From Polyodon spathula (Eukaryota > Chordata > Actinopteri > Acipenseriformes > Polyodontidae), in assembly GCF_017654505.1 (NCBI RefSeq), contig NC_054537.1:67004645-67068644 (forward strand): 64,000 bases of DNA. Reading direction: 5' to 3'. Below the pieces are notes generated by a model. It saw nothing but the letters and a program-made list of their open reading frames with translations. It was not told the DNA's origin and did no database searches. Shown here piece after piece: positions 13,726 through 25,878 of this stretch (its first letter is position 1; each line of letters begins with the position of its first letter). Both the position numbers and the translations under genes were made by a program.

Positions 13726-13950
13726 AAGAACATAAGAACATAAAAAAGTTTACAAACGAGAGGAGGCCATTCAGCCCATCTTGCTCGTTTGGTTGTTAGT
13801 AGCTTATTGATCCCAGAATCTCATCAAGCAGCTTCTTGAAGGATCCCAGGGTGTCAGATTCAACAACATTACTGGGGAGTTGATTCCAGACCCTCACGAT
13901 TCTCTGTGTAAAAAACTGCCTTCTTACCAATCCTGTTCCAATATTTTAGA
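13726..13950 (-). mobile_element. CR1-type LINE 3' tail
   Basis: Reads, on the minus strand, the end of CR1-like ORF2 and 3' UTR, with repeated TTCTTATG units at the tip (13726-13743). It matches the copy at 41745-42258, which is in the opposite orientation. Confidence 0.8.
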
Positions 13951-14414
13951 TAGTAGTGTATAGGTGCTCGAATTGATTCCCAAGAAAAACATATAGGATA
14001 CCTTACAAAATAAAGGGATTTGTAGGACACAGCCTGTAACAATTAAACTATCCTTTAGAAACTGTTCATTTAAAGTAGATATAGCTCATGGAATAATTTC
14101 ATGAATCTCATGTGGTAATTAAAGTCTGTTAAAATAAGAATAATACACAGAAGGGTAAACTATGGATGGGTCTCAAAACATAAAGCTATTTTAATTTAAC
14201 ACATAAACTTTAAGCTGTTTTCCCCTACCCTGATATAACTCCTCCTGAGCAATCTTTAAAAATAAGAGCAAAAAAGTTAATGAATTCACATTTACTGATT
14301 AGGAGAGGTAAACTAAGCCACAAGCACGAAGTCAACTTGACATTCCTGAACTCAGGAACAGTTTGTCTTGTACTCAACAACCTGCATGTAACTCAGTCTA
14401 ATTGTAATATACTT

Positions 14415-14477
14415 CTAGCTGTCCACAACGCACCCACCTTCCATTGTTTTTAACAAATATTTGAACACACAAGTCGA
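14415..14477 (-). pseudogene. TERT: Possible TERT relic exon 14
   Basis: After acceptor CATTTTTCAATGTAG, one frame reads RLVCSNIC, stop, K, which resembles SLQTVCTNIYK with three codons deleted. RWVRCGQLE in a second frame resembles RFHACVLQLP. Both belong to the TERT C-terminal extension. Similarity is clearer in nucleotides than in protein. Moderate to low confidence. Confidence 0.4.
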
Positions 14478-17099
14478 CTACATTGAAAAATGAGAGACCA
14501 AATAAACTGTTCACAGTGTAATAATGTTGTGGTTGAAAAAACAAAACAATCTCGTACAACATTAACCTATAGGTTACCAAATGTGTCTAAAATCAACAGT
14601 AAATGCATAAATCTATAAGAGGCTAAGGGGAGGATTTTCTAAAAACAGAGTTATTGTAACAAACTTGCGGTATAGTAAGGATAGCTTTAATAGCAAGTGA
14701 TTTTCAAATAAAATATGTTAATTAAACCAATACGTTAATGCTTTGAAATTGAGTCGATGAGGTTGTTAATTAACACATTTCTCATTAAAAATCTTAATTG
14801 TCGCAGGTCACGTACATCCCTTACTGATCAAATGCATGTTAACAAGATCAAGAAAAATGAAGCATAATTCGCTGTTATGGTAGTTACTAACGTACAGGGA
14901 GACGGCTCTCCCACCAGCGAGCAGCAGCCAAATGAAAATAAAAAAAAAATATGGGAATATCTATTTTGTGTACAATTTGTAACCGTAATTTAAAATTGTG
15001 CACTTTGTCATGCAGAATGTACATTTATTTAGACCATTTCATATATAAAATGCTGATTTATGATTATCTGCCTTGAGGGTAAAAATCAGGTGGCACAGAT
15101 TAAAATAAATAAATAAATAAATAAAACCCTGCTAGTCATTTACCCATACTTACGGGGATATTTGGCAAAACTTACTAGATACAACTATTTTAATGTGCAC
15201 TTTTCAATCTTTTTTTGGTTAAAAAGAAAAAAAATACCGTAAGCCATCTATCTATATTGGTTGGAATTTATTTTCTTATGCTGACATCTACTTTTGTATG
15301 TATTTTAGTATGTACGATTGTAGGCTATATATAAATACATTTGAACCGTCATTTGTGTTTATAGTTGTTAGTTATATATGTAGCATTATTTATTATGTTT
15401 TTAAAATTACAAGAGAACTCACTAACCCAATATACATGTGTTAATAATTGATCAGTGAATTCTTCTAATTATGTTAAATGCATTTTATCTGGTGCTCTTT
15501 GCTCCATTATAAATAAACTCAACATGATTAAAAGTAGCCACCGAACATTTACAGCATTATAAGAACATAATATATGCTTACAAGCGTGTGAAGGTAAAAG
15601 TGTACATTGTACATAAAGTGTGGCAGGAGACAACATTACAAACACGTTCAGGCAAAATCCAAGTCAATGATCTCAATCACGTTCCTCGTGGATCTGTGTG
15701 TCCTTGAACGCCTGTTCTTCGTTCTTGTGTGGATTAGACACAGTTGTTAAAGCCAAGGACACATTGCAAATCCGCAATCACCTAATGAAACTTTATTATG
15801 CCGTTTTCTATACCAAGATTTCAGTTGCATAATTCAAATTAATTCTAGAGTAGTGGTCAAGCAATCATATAATGTATGTATGCAGAATTCAGATAAGCTA
15901 CACTTGAATTGATAATTTGTTGGTAGTAACATTACACTGGATGCAAATAACAGTATGTCATTTTAGTAATAGAACAAACGTTCCATAAGGTTACAAATGG
16001 TTAAAACAAGTGAATAAATCTCTTTCATAACCACAGGTATAGAAATGTCTAAAATATTTTTATAACTACAAATATTGAATTATCTATACTGTAAGAAATG
16101 AACTTTGGTCATGTACACTCTCTCTGTATCGTCGGCGTCACAGCCAGGGTCTGTTAAATTTTTGTTTACTCTTGTTAATTAAAACCTCCCTTTTCCAAGT
16201 GCAAATTAACTCTTGATAAATTATGACAATTAACACGGATTTGCTTTTACATTCCCATGCAAACCAAAGAAATAGTTATAAAAAGCCCTGCTTGTTAAGC
16301 TAATAACATTATTTTGAAAAATCTAAAAAATTTCGGAAATTAAATTAGGTCGATTATTTAAATATGAAATAGGCATAACGACCGCTTGAAAATGCCAAAA
16401 TCAATGCTGCATACTGAGTTCTTGATTAACGCTGGAGTTATCACTTACAACCTTTTGAAAAACCTGCTATAGGAGTCTATGAGAAAAGTTTGGAGAAAAC
16501 TGGTGAACATTCAAGGCACCATGCATAATGTAACAGACAAACGGGAAGACAGATTGACAAGCAGTCAGATACACTCAGTGCGTAAGGGTCCACATTTTTA
16601 AAGGAAGATCGAAACAGAAGATGTCAAGAAGATGAGGTGTTAACTTCTCCAAGTACATTTATACATAGTATAATATTTCTGCTGTATTATTTTGGGCCTG
16701 TCCACCCAATTTTAGGCAACTGTCAAGCTGTAGCTCAGGCATCCAATTGCATGTGATGAGTTTTTTTTTTTTTTTGGGTGCACAATTTTGTTGCAAGCAG
16801 TGTTTCAGAAAAAAAAAAAGAAACCCCATAATACTTTTAAAACTAGCACTAATTGAACTTGAGTATCACAAAACACAGTAACAGATGCCAGTAAAATAAG
16901 ACAACATCATTAGAATTGAACAGCAGATCGCAGATTAAATCAATCGATTATACATTTACAATGTGCCTGTATATTGTCGAGGTATAACATACATTTTAAT
17001 ATCAATTGTTGTTTGATGTGGTGGTGAGGCTGAGGTTATCTGAACTGGAGCCATACGACAATGCAATTTTATAAACTAAATGCATTGACTGCTGTACGA
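14478..17099. other. Likely former TERT introns; no gene seen
   Basis: AT-rich, with an (AAAT)n stretch at 15104-15125. TERT exons 12 and 13 would be expected here but were not recognised. Confidence 0.5.
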
Positions 17100-17206
17100 G
17101 ACATGCTGTAGTGTGTTGTACATATAGACCACTGCTCTACTGTTGTTAAGGCAACATAGTTTAGCTAACACTGCCCCCTTTGGTGATATTAAAAGACACA
17201 TTTGAC
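17100..17206 (-). pseudogene. Possible TERT relic exon 11
   Basis: After a T-rich tract and TAG acceptor, the frame reads CLLISPKGAVLAKLCC, which could correspond to GCVVNLRKTVVNFP (motif D/E region). The exon phase fits, but two codons are missing and similarity fades quickly. Its position just after exon 10 is the main support. Confidence 0.3.
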
Positions 17207-17518
17207 ACAACTCATTTAACCTACTTGTACAATAAAAAAAACAAAACAAAAAAACAAACAAGAACAAAACTTGCAGTGGGCTTGTATTACCATATTAAAT
17301 TGAATGTGCCACACATATTTCCAATAGCTGGTTATAGGGAAAAGACTATAACATTAAAATCAAGAACAAACTTGTGATTTTTTTCCTCCAGTCATAGTAT
17401 TCTTCATTTTTTTTTTTAATTATTATTGTATTTATTTATTTTTATTTTTTTAAACACAATGAAAAACTCTAGCGTAAACGCAACAAGTAAAGCTTTTTCA
17501 AGTATTTAGAAAACATAT

Positions 17519-17591
17519 CTGAGGAACTTTTTTTCCATTTGACAAGTGAGAGGTAATGAGCAAGAAATCATCCACCCATCTCAGCAACAAT
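17519..17591 (-). pseudogene. TERT: TERT relic exon 10, motif C (VDD)
   Basis: The frame reads LLLRWVDDFLLITSHLSN, matching human LLLRLVDDFLLVTPHLTH, the motif C that holds two catalytic aspartates. Human exon 10 is 72 nt; this segment is 73 nt from acceptor AG to the expected donor, with an extra base in an A run. The donor reads CAG/AT where GT is expected. The catalytic residues survive but the exon can no longer splice or stay in frame. Confidence 0.82.
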
Positions 17592-19080
17592 CTTGACGTA
17601 GTTTGAGAAACAGTAGAGAGCAAGACATCTATGAAAATACAATGCATGTTAGTATCAAGACTCCAATTTTATGATATTATATTTGGAATGGAGAAGACAC
17701 TGACTGATATTTTTTAGTAGGCTTGTATTGTCTGTGTGGGTGCGTGTTGAGAAGGGAAGGAGGGTTAGACAGTTGATTCTGATCACTTGTGTATTTAAAA
17801 AAACAACAGAAAATGATTAGATTTATTTTTCCCACTTAAGACTTGTGGAAGTCTATTTATTCATACAGGAGTTACCATAAATAAACTCCCTCTGAATGTA
17901 CTGTTTTTGGCTTATTTCACTTTAAATAACGGAAATGTCAACTAAATCCTTTAAAATTGCTCTTATTTTCATTTACCTCATGCTGTTGGGTTCCGGTTCC
18001 CAAGTCCTGTTTTTTTACTTTTTCACAGTATCCAGATATTACAGAAATAACTAAGACACACATATAGGAGCAGCACATGGAAGATGAAGACAAATTCATG
18101 GTGTTGTCCTGGCAAACAGGCCTTAAATAGGACTGCTAGGTCCTGAAAATATCAGGATAGTGGTTGACAGTGGAAATTTAAAGAACACACTCCAATGCAG
18201 CCAGTCATGGATAATATATAAAAATAAAGAATTATATAAGTATGCTAGATTCTAAGTATCTAATTAGCTATGTTAAAGTATTGTACTAACAATCTATTTA
18301 AGATAATTAGGAATCTGCAAAGACTTGATATTCTGCCATTCCTTATTTATGGTTGTATTATATGAGAAATGTACTGTACATAACAAGAGAATGAAATGAT
18401 AGGGAAGAATATCTACATGTGTCTTAGATATACATGGGAAATCAATCTGTTATTGTATCAAAAATAAACAAAGAAATACTTTATCCAAAGGCAACTTTAT
18501 CAACACATTCTATAACAACTTATGTAGTGCTGCAGGTGTAAAATTTATTTTTAATTCCAGCAGATGGCAATATCATATTGCAGTAAAACCTGACATTTAC
18601 AACCACCAAACTTACTGACCGGTCATCCGATCACTTTACTTTTAGTTGGAAGTCTACAAATCAGTGAACCATGCTTACAATACAAGCAGAATCCAGTATT
18701 AAAAAGTGCAGCGTTAACCTACTGAAATGGTAAAAACTGGGGAATGCAATCTCAATTGAAAGAAAACATAAAAAATAAAAAAATACTCGACAGCGGTATC
18801 ATACTCAGCAATGTGAGTAATGGTATCAGGAAACTGCTGCAATGTTTAAAAAGGATTTTTTTTAAAAATCCAACAATTTGCAAAGGAGTCAAAAAACAGC
18901 AGTCCAATAAAAACAGATGTATCATATGCAAAGCTGATGAGATTTTGATAAAGCACTCCATAAGTGGGTGCTGGCCATGGAGAAGGCAAAATTTCAACAA
19001 ATATATTCAAACAGAGGTGAGACAGATTTCAAAGCAAGTATGATTACTTGCTTTGAAACATTTTTGTTTTCACCAATGTA
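17592..19080. other. Gap between TERT relic exon 10 and the GA-rich block
   Basis: No motif A or B frame is visible. A perfect hairpin sits near the right edge at 19027-19058. Confidence 0.5.
19027..19058. repeat. Perfect 14-bp hairpin
   Basis: TTTCAAAGCAAGTA, loop TGAT, then the exact reverse complement. It lies just outside the left edge of the GC-richer block. Confidence 0.92.
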
Positions 19081-19354
19081 AAGTTATTTTTCAAGCCAAT
19101 GAGCAAGCTGCACGAATGTATTTTGTTTAAAAGAAAATAAAAACAAGCAACATGTTAGCCCAGCGTTTCCTGGATGTTTCACGAGGTGTGAGCTGGGGGT
19201 AGAGATAGGAATAGAGACAGGGCAGAAGCAGCAGAAGGGAACGGTTAGTAGGACAGAGTTCAGGCTAGAAAGGACTGGACCTAGGATAGAAGAACAGGCG
19301 AGGCCCACTCTAGTAGCAGACCAGCGAACCTGGACATGGAAGCTAGGACAGAAA

Positions 19355-19500
19355 GTGGTCACTGACTGAGGGCGGCGATGCCGACACGAGCCCAGGGGCG
19401 AAGGACCCAGCAACCGAAGACAGGATACAGAACGTGGTCATTGACTGAGGGCGGCGATGCCGACACGAGCTCAGGGCCGACGGACCTAGCAACCGAAAAC
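19355..19500. repeat. 79-bp tandem duplication
   Basis: Two copies starting with GTGGTCA at 19355 and 19434 share GACTGAGGGCGGCGATGCCG and ACCTAGCAACCGAA-like text with few differences. Confidence 0.85.
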
Positions 19501-20838
19501 ATATACGAGGGTTATGACTCGTGGAGCCGCCCCTCAGAGAAAGATGGTCCCAGAAGACTGGGACATGAAAGGAGATAGAGATGGAGAGGTACCCAGCATC
19601 TGAGACTTCTGTAAAGGGGCGCTCGTTAGACCCCCAATTGGCCAAGACTTCACGCTGCCTGGGACCGGAGATAAGAACAAGGCATAGAGGTTAGTATGGG
19701 ACTCGAGCATGAGTAGCCACGTCCCGAACTGAGACAGAGTATAGAACGTCTTGAGTGAGGCAAGATAAGCGCAGGAGCTGCGAAAGAACAGAGTGTGGCC
19801 GGGGGTCCGCTCTGACTCACACGGTGTGAACCCCCCTGAAAGTCAAAGGTTAGCTGAAGCTATGCCCTGAGGTCGGGGAAGTGAGATCACTTGCCCCCCA
19901 AAGGATGGACCCCCGGCACTCCATCAAATCACCCACACCATGAGACAAACAAAAGAGCACATGCCAGCGCATAACATAAACAAAAGACTAGAAGGACAAA
20001 CAGGAGAATGGTTATTAAATTAGTATGATATGACTGTGTATACCTGCTGCTCAGTGGAGAAAAAAAAAAAACCCTTGAAGCTAATTAGGGGAAAACCTCT
20101 AGTGGCTCCGGCAGACAGGTAGCCCCCACTTCAGGCATACTAGCAATTTTGGAATGGGCTGCAACTATGTCAGAAGGAGATGAATGAACATAAGAATCCA
20201 CTGCAGAACAGGACCGTGCCCCATGGTCTTGATCAGGCTCTGATTGATGCTGGCCCTTGCAGCAGAGGTGGCTGCGCCGATATGGAAGACATGGGGTAAA
20301 TAGCTGAGGAGGGAGGCCTGTCCTGGAGAGGAGGGTGGAGAGGTGGGTTGAGAACCAGAGACAAGTGACAATGGATCTGGAAGAATTGATGAATAGAGGG
20401 TCCGGGAGTGGGGGGCAGGGTTTCCTGCATGAGAGATACGTTGACATTGCTGAAAGGGCAGAGAGCAGACTTGGTCCTTGAAAGCTGAATGAATTGACCG
20501 CACCGTAGTTGGTCTGTCTTTGAAGTGCGCAGCCGAATAAGAAAATAGGAGTTGGAAATAGAAGAGAGGTCACATAAACCAATATCCACCAAGGGGAAGC
20601 AAGAAGCTGAGGGAACTGTGAATTCGGAGCTTCTGAGAAAGCCAAGGCGGCTGTGGGGCAGATGGTCCTCATGAGTAGATCCTCGTAGGGGTAGAAGCAG
20701 CCTTTTCCAAGAGTAGAGATGATTCTAGCATTTTTAGAAGGAGCAGCAACTATATCAGGGAAGGATGAATGAATATAGGAATCCACTGAAGAGGAGGACC
20801 AGTTCCCCCCACCTTTGTGATCAGGCTGGGGGGGGGAA

Positions 20839-21075
20839 GGCCTGCTCTGGAGGAGAGGGTGGAGAGGATGGAGGCCTGCGAGGAGGCGAGGGTGGAGAGG
20901 AGGGAGGTCTGCTTGGAGGAGAGGGTGGAGAGGAGGGAGCCATGCAAGGAGGCAAGGAGGGAGGCCTGCTCTGGAGGAGAGGGTGGAGTTGAGGAGGGAG
21001 GCCTATTCACAAGTCAAGGGTGGACAGGAAGGAGGCCTACTTGGGGGGCAAGGGCGGAGGAATGGAGGGAGGTCT
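20839..21075. repeat. 33-bp GA-rich minisatellite, about 7 units
   Basis: Units of the form GGAGGAGAGGGTGGAGAG plus GAGGGAGGTCTGCTT recur with substitutions and length changes. On the minus strand this gives an 11-residue repeat resembling SLLSTLSSKQT. The equivalent place in the first 600-bp unit (about 20312) has a single copy. Confidence 0.85.
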
Positions 21076-24050
21076 GCTTGAGACGAGGCGAGTGATGATA
21101 GGAGTGAGATGAATCAATGAACAGATGGTCTGAGGGGGGAGTGGGGGGGTTCCTGCTGTGGAGATGCCTTGAAAAGGGGGATAAGGAACTTGATACTTGA
21201 CATGTGAGTGGACTGACCACGCTAAATTGATCCGTCCTGAGGTACGCAGCCAAGTGATGGAGTAAGCATGGAAGGTGGACGAGAGGCAGCTGATCTCCAT
21301 GGGTAAATCATTGTAGGGGGAGAAGTGGCTTTTCAGAAGAGTGGAAATTAGCAAATGGAGAATATATTTTGATATAGACAGACGGGGAAGGTGAGGCAGG
21401 GGGAAAGCTCTTAAGAATCCCACAGAGGGTCAGACAGAATGTTGAGTATGGAGAGACTGGAGGGAGTTGGAGAGAATCCCTAGCACGGACCATGAGAGCC
21501 AGGTTTTGATTGAAGGGCTATGATTATTCGAATCTGGGAACAGGGGATTGAAGACGCTGAGCAGGCTGTAGAATAGGCGCTTGAACAAGGTGGAGGGCTG
21601 CAGACATGTAATGCTGAGCAGATTGAAGGGGGTTATGGAGAGTAGATTTCAGTTAAATAGCATCTGGAAAAGCTGAGGATTCTGGATGGGGGTTGTGGAA
21701 TCAAATGGGACCAACTGACTGAACTTAGATACCGAAAGTAGAAGAGCTGGAACTGAGGGCTGAGGCGGCAGCTGGACTGAACTAACATGAATCGGCTACT
21801 GGGGAAGCACGGCTCCTTTGCGCCCCATATTCTAGAAATGAGGGTGAAGATGAGATGCCGCCTTTCTATGTGTTAGTTAATACAGGATCAATCAGTGGTT
21901 TGCTACTACCATGTCTGCTTGAAATGGAAAAAGGAAAACTCACATTCAGAGATTTGAGTTTCACAACGCCAGTTATTCTTAACTCATAATCAAGACAGAA
22001 TTCCAGTCTCGTACCACGTCTCAAACCAAGTATTAATGCTGTAACATTTGGGAGGAATAGGATTGCTGAAGAAATGCCCTGTATTTTGATTAGCGTTAGC
22101 CTTGATTGTGGGAATACTGCCACGATCTGCGTATTGGAGGAAGGCTGGACCATTGTTGGCTCTGGAGAAATGCAGCTGCAGACTTCAACAGTAAACTAGA
22201 GCGACTTTGCAGCTGCGGTAGTGAACAGATCTGAAGAGGGAGTGGAGATCTGCTGTAGTGAGGAACAATTAACAGTAGAGGGGGAGGGGATCTGCTGAAC
22301 AGAGCAGAGGTCTGAGGAAGAAAACAATGGAGTGCTGTTAGTAGTGTGCAGAGGCCCAGCTGTGAGAACAGAGATTTGGGCAGAGATGAAGATTGCAGAG
22401 ATCTGAGACAGCTGCAGAACCAGAGAGGATGAAGAATATGTTGCTCCGAGGCATCTGCAAAACCTATTGATTGGTCGGAAGCAGTTTATTGTCTATTGGG
22501 GGTAGGAGGACATTGACTGGAACGTTGATAAATCGTAGGACATGGTTCCATGACTGACTAACGGCTCGCGTTGATGAAATGATGACTTTTGATGAAGCTG
22601 GTCGGACTGGAGGAGCAGCGCCAGATGAGGAAAGACGAATCTGGGAACAGGAATAAGTCACAGGAATGGATGCATGATGCAGGAAAGCAGGACGTTACTA
22701 TGATGATAGATACTGAACATCAACAGCTGAGTAAGGTTGCTTCATGACCAGGTCCTTGAAGAGGGGAACTGTTGAAATTGGAGAATGTCAGTTGCTACAA
22801 AAGGTTGAGGAGGAGGGGGTCGCCTGTAAATCCCTTGGAATGATGACAAACTGCGGGATGTGTAGAAAAGCTGGAGCACGTAAGCTTCACAGTGATAGGA
22901 AACCAGCTTAGAGACTGTATAAAATTTGTGGTGTTACACGGCCATCAGCGGTTATGATTAGAATTAACCATTGGCTTGAGTGAAACCGGGTAGAGTATTT
23001 GGTTATTGTGATTAAATCCTTGTGGGTGTAGAACAACAATTGCGTACTCTTTCAGATTAATATCTTCGTTACATGTTTTAGAACAGGCAGTCATGTATAT
23101 GAATAAGTTAACTCGGTATTTAGATGTCACAATTCGGCGAGTTGAACGAGCCCTCCCAGGTTGTAAAAGCCCAGCGGCAAGCAAGCCAGAAAATTGCAGT
23201 ACTGAGGTACGGAGCTCACAGTGCAGATTAAGCTGCCTGGTCACCTTGGTTACTTGCCACTCCCCACAGTCACGCAATGAGGGCATTGCCGTGGTAGCCA
23301 CAAACTGAGAAGCGCTGGTGGAAGAGTTGCAAAACAGCAGTGTTGTTGAATCTTCTTGTGATGAGTCGAAAGCACAAGCCGCCACACGGCGAAACGAACC
23401 ACGAAACTGAATGGACAGGTCCCTAAAACGTTGAACGCAGCCAATAGAAGTTCAGGGCAGGATCCTATGAAGGAACGGTAATTTTGCTGGCTCGGGGAGC
23501 GGAGGAGGGGCGCTTGATTGCAAGCAAAAAGTAAAGGAATGTTCAGCTGACAGATTTTTATGGTGGATTAAATAGAGGAGCAATGGCAAGGCAAACGCTG
23601 ACGACGGGAATGTCGATGTCTGTTGAAGGAGCTTTAGAGATTTTAGTGGAGGGCCAGTTTGTCTAATAAAGACGCGGACGAGATGAGAAATGAAGCTGCG
23701 GTTTGAACGGTGCTGTTGCTGGGCTGAAGGCTGGAAAGAGCAGGAAAGACTAACGCTGGAGCTCCTGTAGCCAAACGGAGAAGCTGAATGATGAGAAACA
23801 GCACCGGAGCAGGTAGGAAAATATTTGATAATATCTTGGTAGCGCTGCGCAGAGAATTGACCTCCAGTGAAAGGCAACGAAGTGTAGATTAGCGGAGAAA
23901 TACGAAAAGACAACGTCTGAGCGTGTGCTACAAAAAAAAAAAAAAAACGAACGCTAGACAGCAAAGGTGCGAGTGATCAGAGCTTAAATAGTAAACAGGA
24001 ACTAATTGAAAGGAAATTGGAAACCCCCTTGCTACACGCCTCCTGAACTT

Positions 24051-24383
24051 ACGCAAGCTAACATTTAAATCTGCGTTTCTGCTAGTCACAATTTGAATAG
24101 TAAGTTAAATGTAGCATTTCCCCAGGTATAGTTTGATTTTAAAGCCTTTCCCACCCTAACAATACGAGTATTGCATTACTGTGCTGTATCCTTGTATTAT
24201 TAATCTGATTAAGTGTGTAGATAGCAGATGTACACATACATTAAAACCATTGAAAACTAATTTTCAGAGCTGAAGACACTTCATACTTACAAACAACTGC
24301 CATTCCTAAGTTTTTTTTTTCATAACTCTGAGGTTCTACTGTATGTATTTTCCCAAATTAAACAATATTACATTTCATTACAA
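24051..24383. other. No feature recognised
   Basis: AT-rich, between the GA-rich block and TERT relic exon 5. Exon 6 with motif A is not visible here. Confidence 0.5.
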
Positions 24384-24590
24384 CCAAAGCACATCTGTTT
24401 GTGAATATTGGATTTCCTCATGCCATGTGCGATATTTGCACTTTGTAACATCCCACATAATAGCATTTTCTGTGTAAACTTTAGAATATTTGAATACCCC
24501 CAGAAAAAGAAAAAAAAGTAGTGTTTTTGACTTATTTTCAATCTTGAGGACATTGCTCGCAAGCGTTTGTTTGAAGAATGCAAGCAGCTT
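24384..24590 (-). pseudogene. TERT: TERT relic exon 5 (frameshifted)
   Basis: One frame gives SSNKRLRAM and, after a small deletion, another gives VLKIENKSKTLL. Together they align to the family pattern KRVKALFSVLNYEKSK. Downstream, GYSNILKFTQKMLL resembles GLDDIHRAWRTFVL, and QMCFG before a GTAATG donor resembles ELYFVK. A T-rich insertion separates the two parts. The match is by eye and distant, but it is collinear with exons 4 and 10. Confidence 0.55.
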
Positions 24591-24639
24591 TTTAGAAAGC
24601 TCATTTATGGACAGGCCCTATAGTTTAATATACAGGTGT

Positions 24640-25330
24640 GGAAGGGGTGTGGATAATTCACTGACCAGGAGACAGACAGGTGCAATTGAAAACACCACAC
24701 AGGAGCCCAGTTTTATTTTTAGGCCAGTTCTTATTTTTCCCCGGCAGAGGGCACTATTGGCTGTGGGCTGCCTATCAATGATGATAGACAGCACCACGGA
24801 AATACCAAAGTTGGTAAGCGAACAGCAAGTGCACTCGCAGGTGCTCAAAGAAATAATAATGAAAACAGAAGGCGAAAAGAACAAGGGAAAATAAAACAGT
24901 AATACAACTACAAATAAAAGGTGCTGCACTTGGCAGCGTTATCCCGATCGCCGCTACCCGCACGACCCGGATCACCGTCCTACTCTGTCGGCTCCCTGCC
25001 TGCTCTAAACAATAGTTCGGGGTCTGCCCAAGGGTTCCCCGCTGTCACTCTCTGACTTGTTCGCTGTTCTCAGCTGGTCTCTCCATCCTCGACCAGCGCT
25101 TCCGCACACACACAGCGTCTCTACAAAGGCAGACCTGAGGAAACAGCAGAGCATTTTTTATATAGGGCTAGCAATCTGCCAAGACTCGCCTCTCAACCAT
25201 TCAGAGAGGGGGAAAGTCCACACACCTACCTTCCCACCTCCCCGTGTCACTGCCATGACTCACAGGCGGTTGTTGGAAGGCTGCCGCCCTCTTCCTGCAG
25301 TACTGTGAACACGCCAGCAGAGTCAGCACA
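24640..25330. repeat. GC-rich block, possible antisense LTR-like insertion
   Basis: A sudden rise in GC and CpG between TERT relic exons 5 and 4. Words such as GGTGCTGCACTTGGCAGCG and CCGATCGCCGCTACCCGCAC suggest a mobile-element origin, but no terminal repeats were found. Confidence 0.3.
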
Positions 25331-25382
25331 GATCTCTCCCTGCTACAAAAGGTTAAATCAAACATTCAATAAAACAATACAA

Positions 25383-25545
25383 AAAAGTACTTTCATCTAC
25401 ATAATTTTCTGCTGTGAGTGCCCAAAAGTTTGGTTTGGGAATGAGCCTGAGTGTGGATATCATCAGGTCTTTGTTCTGTCTCTGCATTTCCGCAATCTCC
25501 TTTGTGGATAAGGTCTGCAGCTGTGCTTTTTCTAGGTGTTTTCTG
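25383..25545 (-). pseudogene. TERT: TERT relic exon 4
   Basis: After acceptor TTTTTCAG the frame reads one base, then RKHLEKAQLQTLSTKEIAEM and later STLRLIPKPN. This matches human RQHLKRVQLRELSEAEV and SRLRFIPKPDGLRP, with the same exon phase (2) as human exon 4. The following GLRPIV motif is replaced by FWALTA, but ENYV and TF downstream still align. A second CAG makes the acceptor a NAGNAG. No clear donor is seen. Confidence 0.85.
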
Positions 25546-25878
25546 CTGAAAAACACTTTCATTTTACACTGATATTTAAAAAGTAAAATGTGTATTTTCA
25601 AACTACCAGTATAATTAAAGGTTCTATAGGATTCTGCAACTAAATTATAGAAACCCACCAATATAATGCAATAGCAGTTGAAAAGGTTATAATGGTACAC
25701 AGAATAAGGATCATCTTTAGGGTTACTAAAGCACCGATGACAGGTATTCAAAGATTCAGAGAACCGAACAAATAAGCTGGAATATTAACAGGCTTGGAAA
25801 TTAAGGAAACTATGCATGGAATCAAGCTGGCCTTCATATTGCAAATTTGAGTTTCAATCATAGGTAAAGCTTGCTTGA

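Larger units (their letters stand above)
19085..24050. repeat. Unassigned GC-richer, purine-skewed repetitive block
   Basis: About 5 kb whose plus strand is rich in GGAG and GAGG, sharply unlike its AT-rich flanks. It holds a 79-bp tandem duplication (19355-19500), two diverged copies of a roughly 600-bp unit (20150-20735 and 20740-21360) and a 33-bp minisatellite. Minus-strand frames up to 233 codons exist but are proline- and serine-rich translations of the purine skew. Near the right end the minus strand has a TATA-like TATTTAAG at about 23980, which might mark a retroelement promoter. It may be an unrecognised retroelement or a large insertion in the TERT relic. Confidence 0.5.

Noticed and set aside
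20085..20786. 233-codon minus-strand open frame
   Set aside because: Proline- and serine-rich translation of the purine-skewed block, with no domain and no start context; the sister 600-bp unit does not keep the frame.
23452..23964. 170-codon minus-strand open frame near the end of the GA-rich block
   Set aside because: Phe-rich start comes from a poly-A tract and no family resemblance was seen.
24590..24625. AGGGCCTGTCCATAAATGAG read as the missing RPIV part of TERT exon 4
   Set aside because: The match is short, needs an inserted base, and lies on the wrong side of the intron; it could equally be a transposon end.
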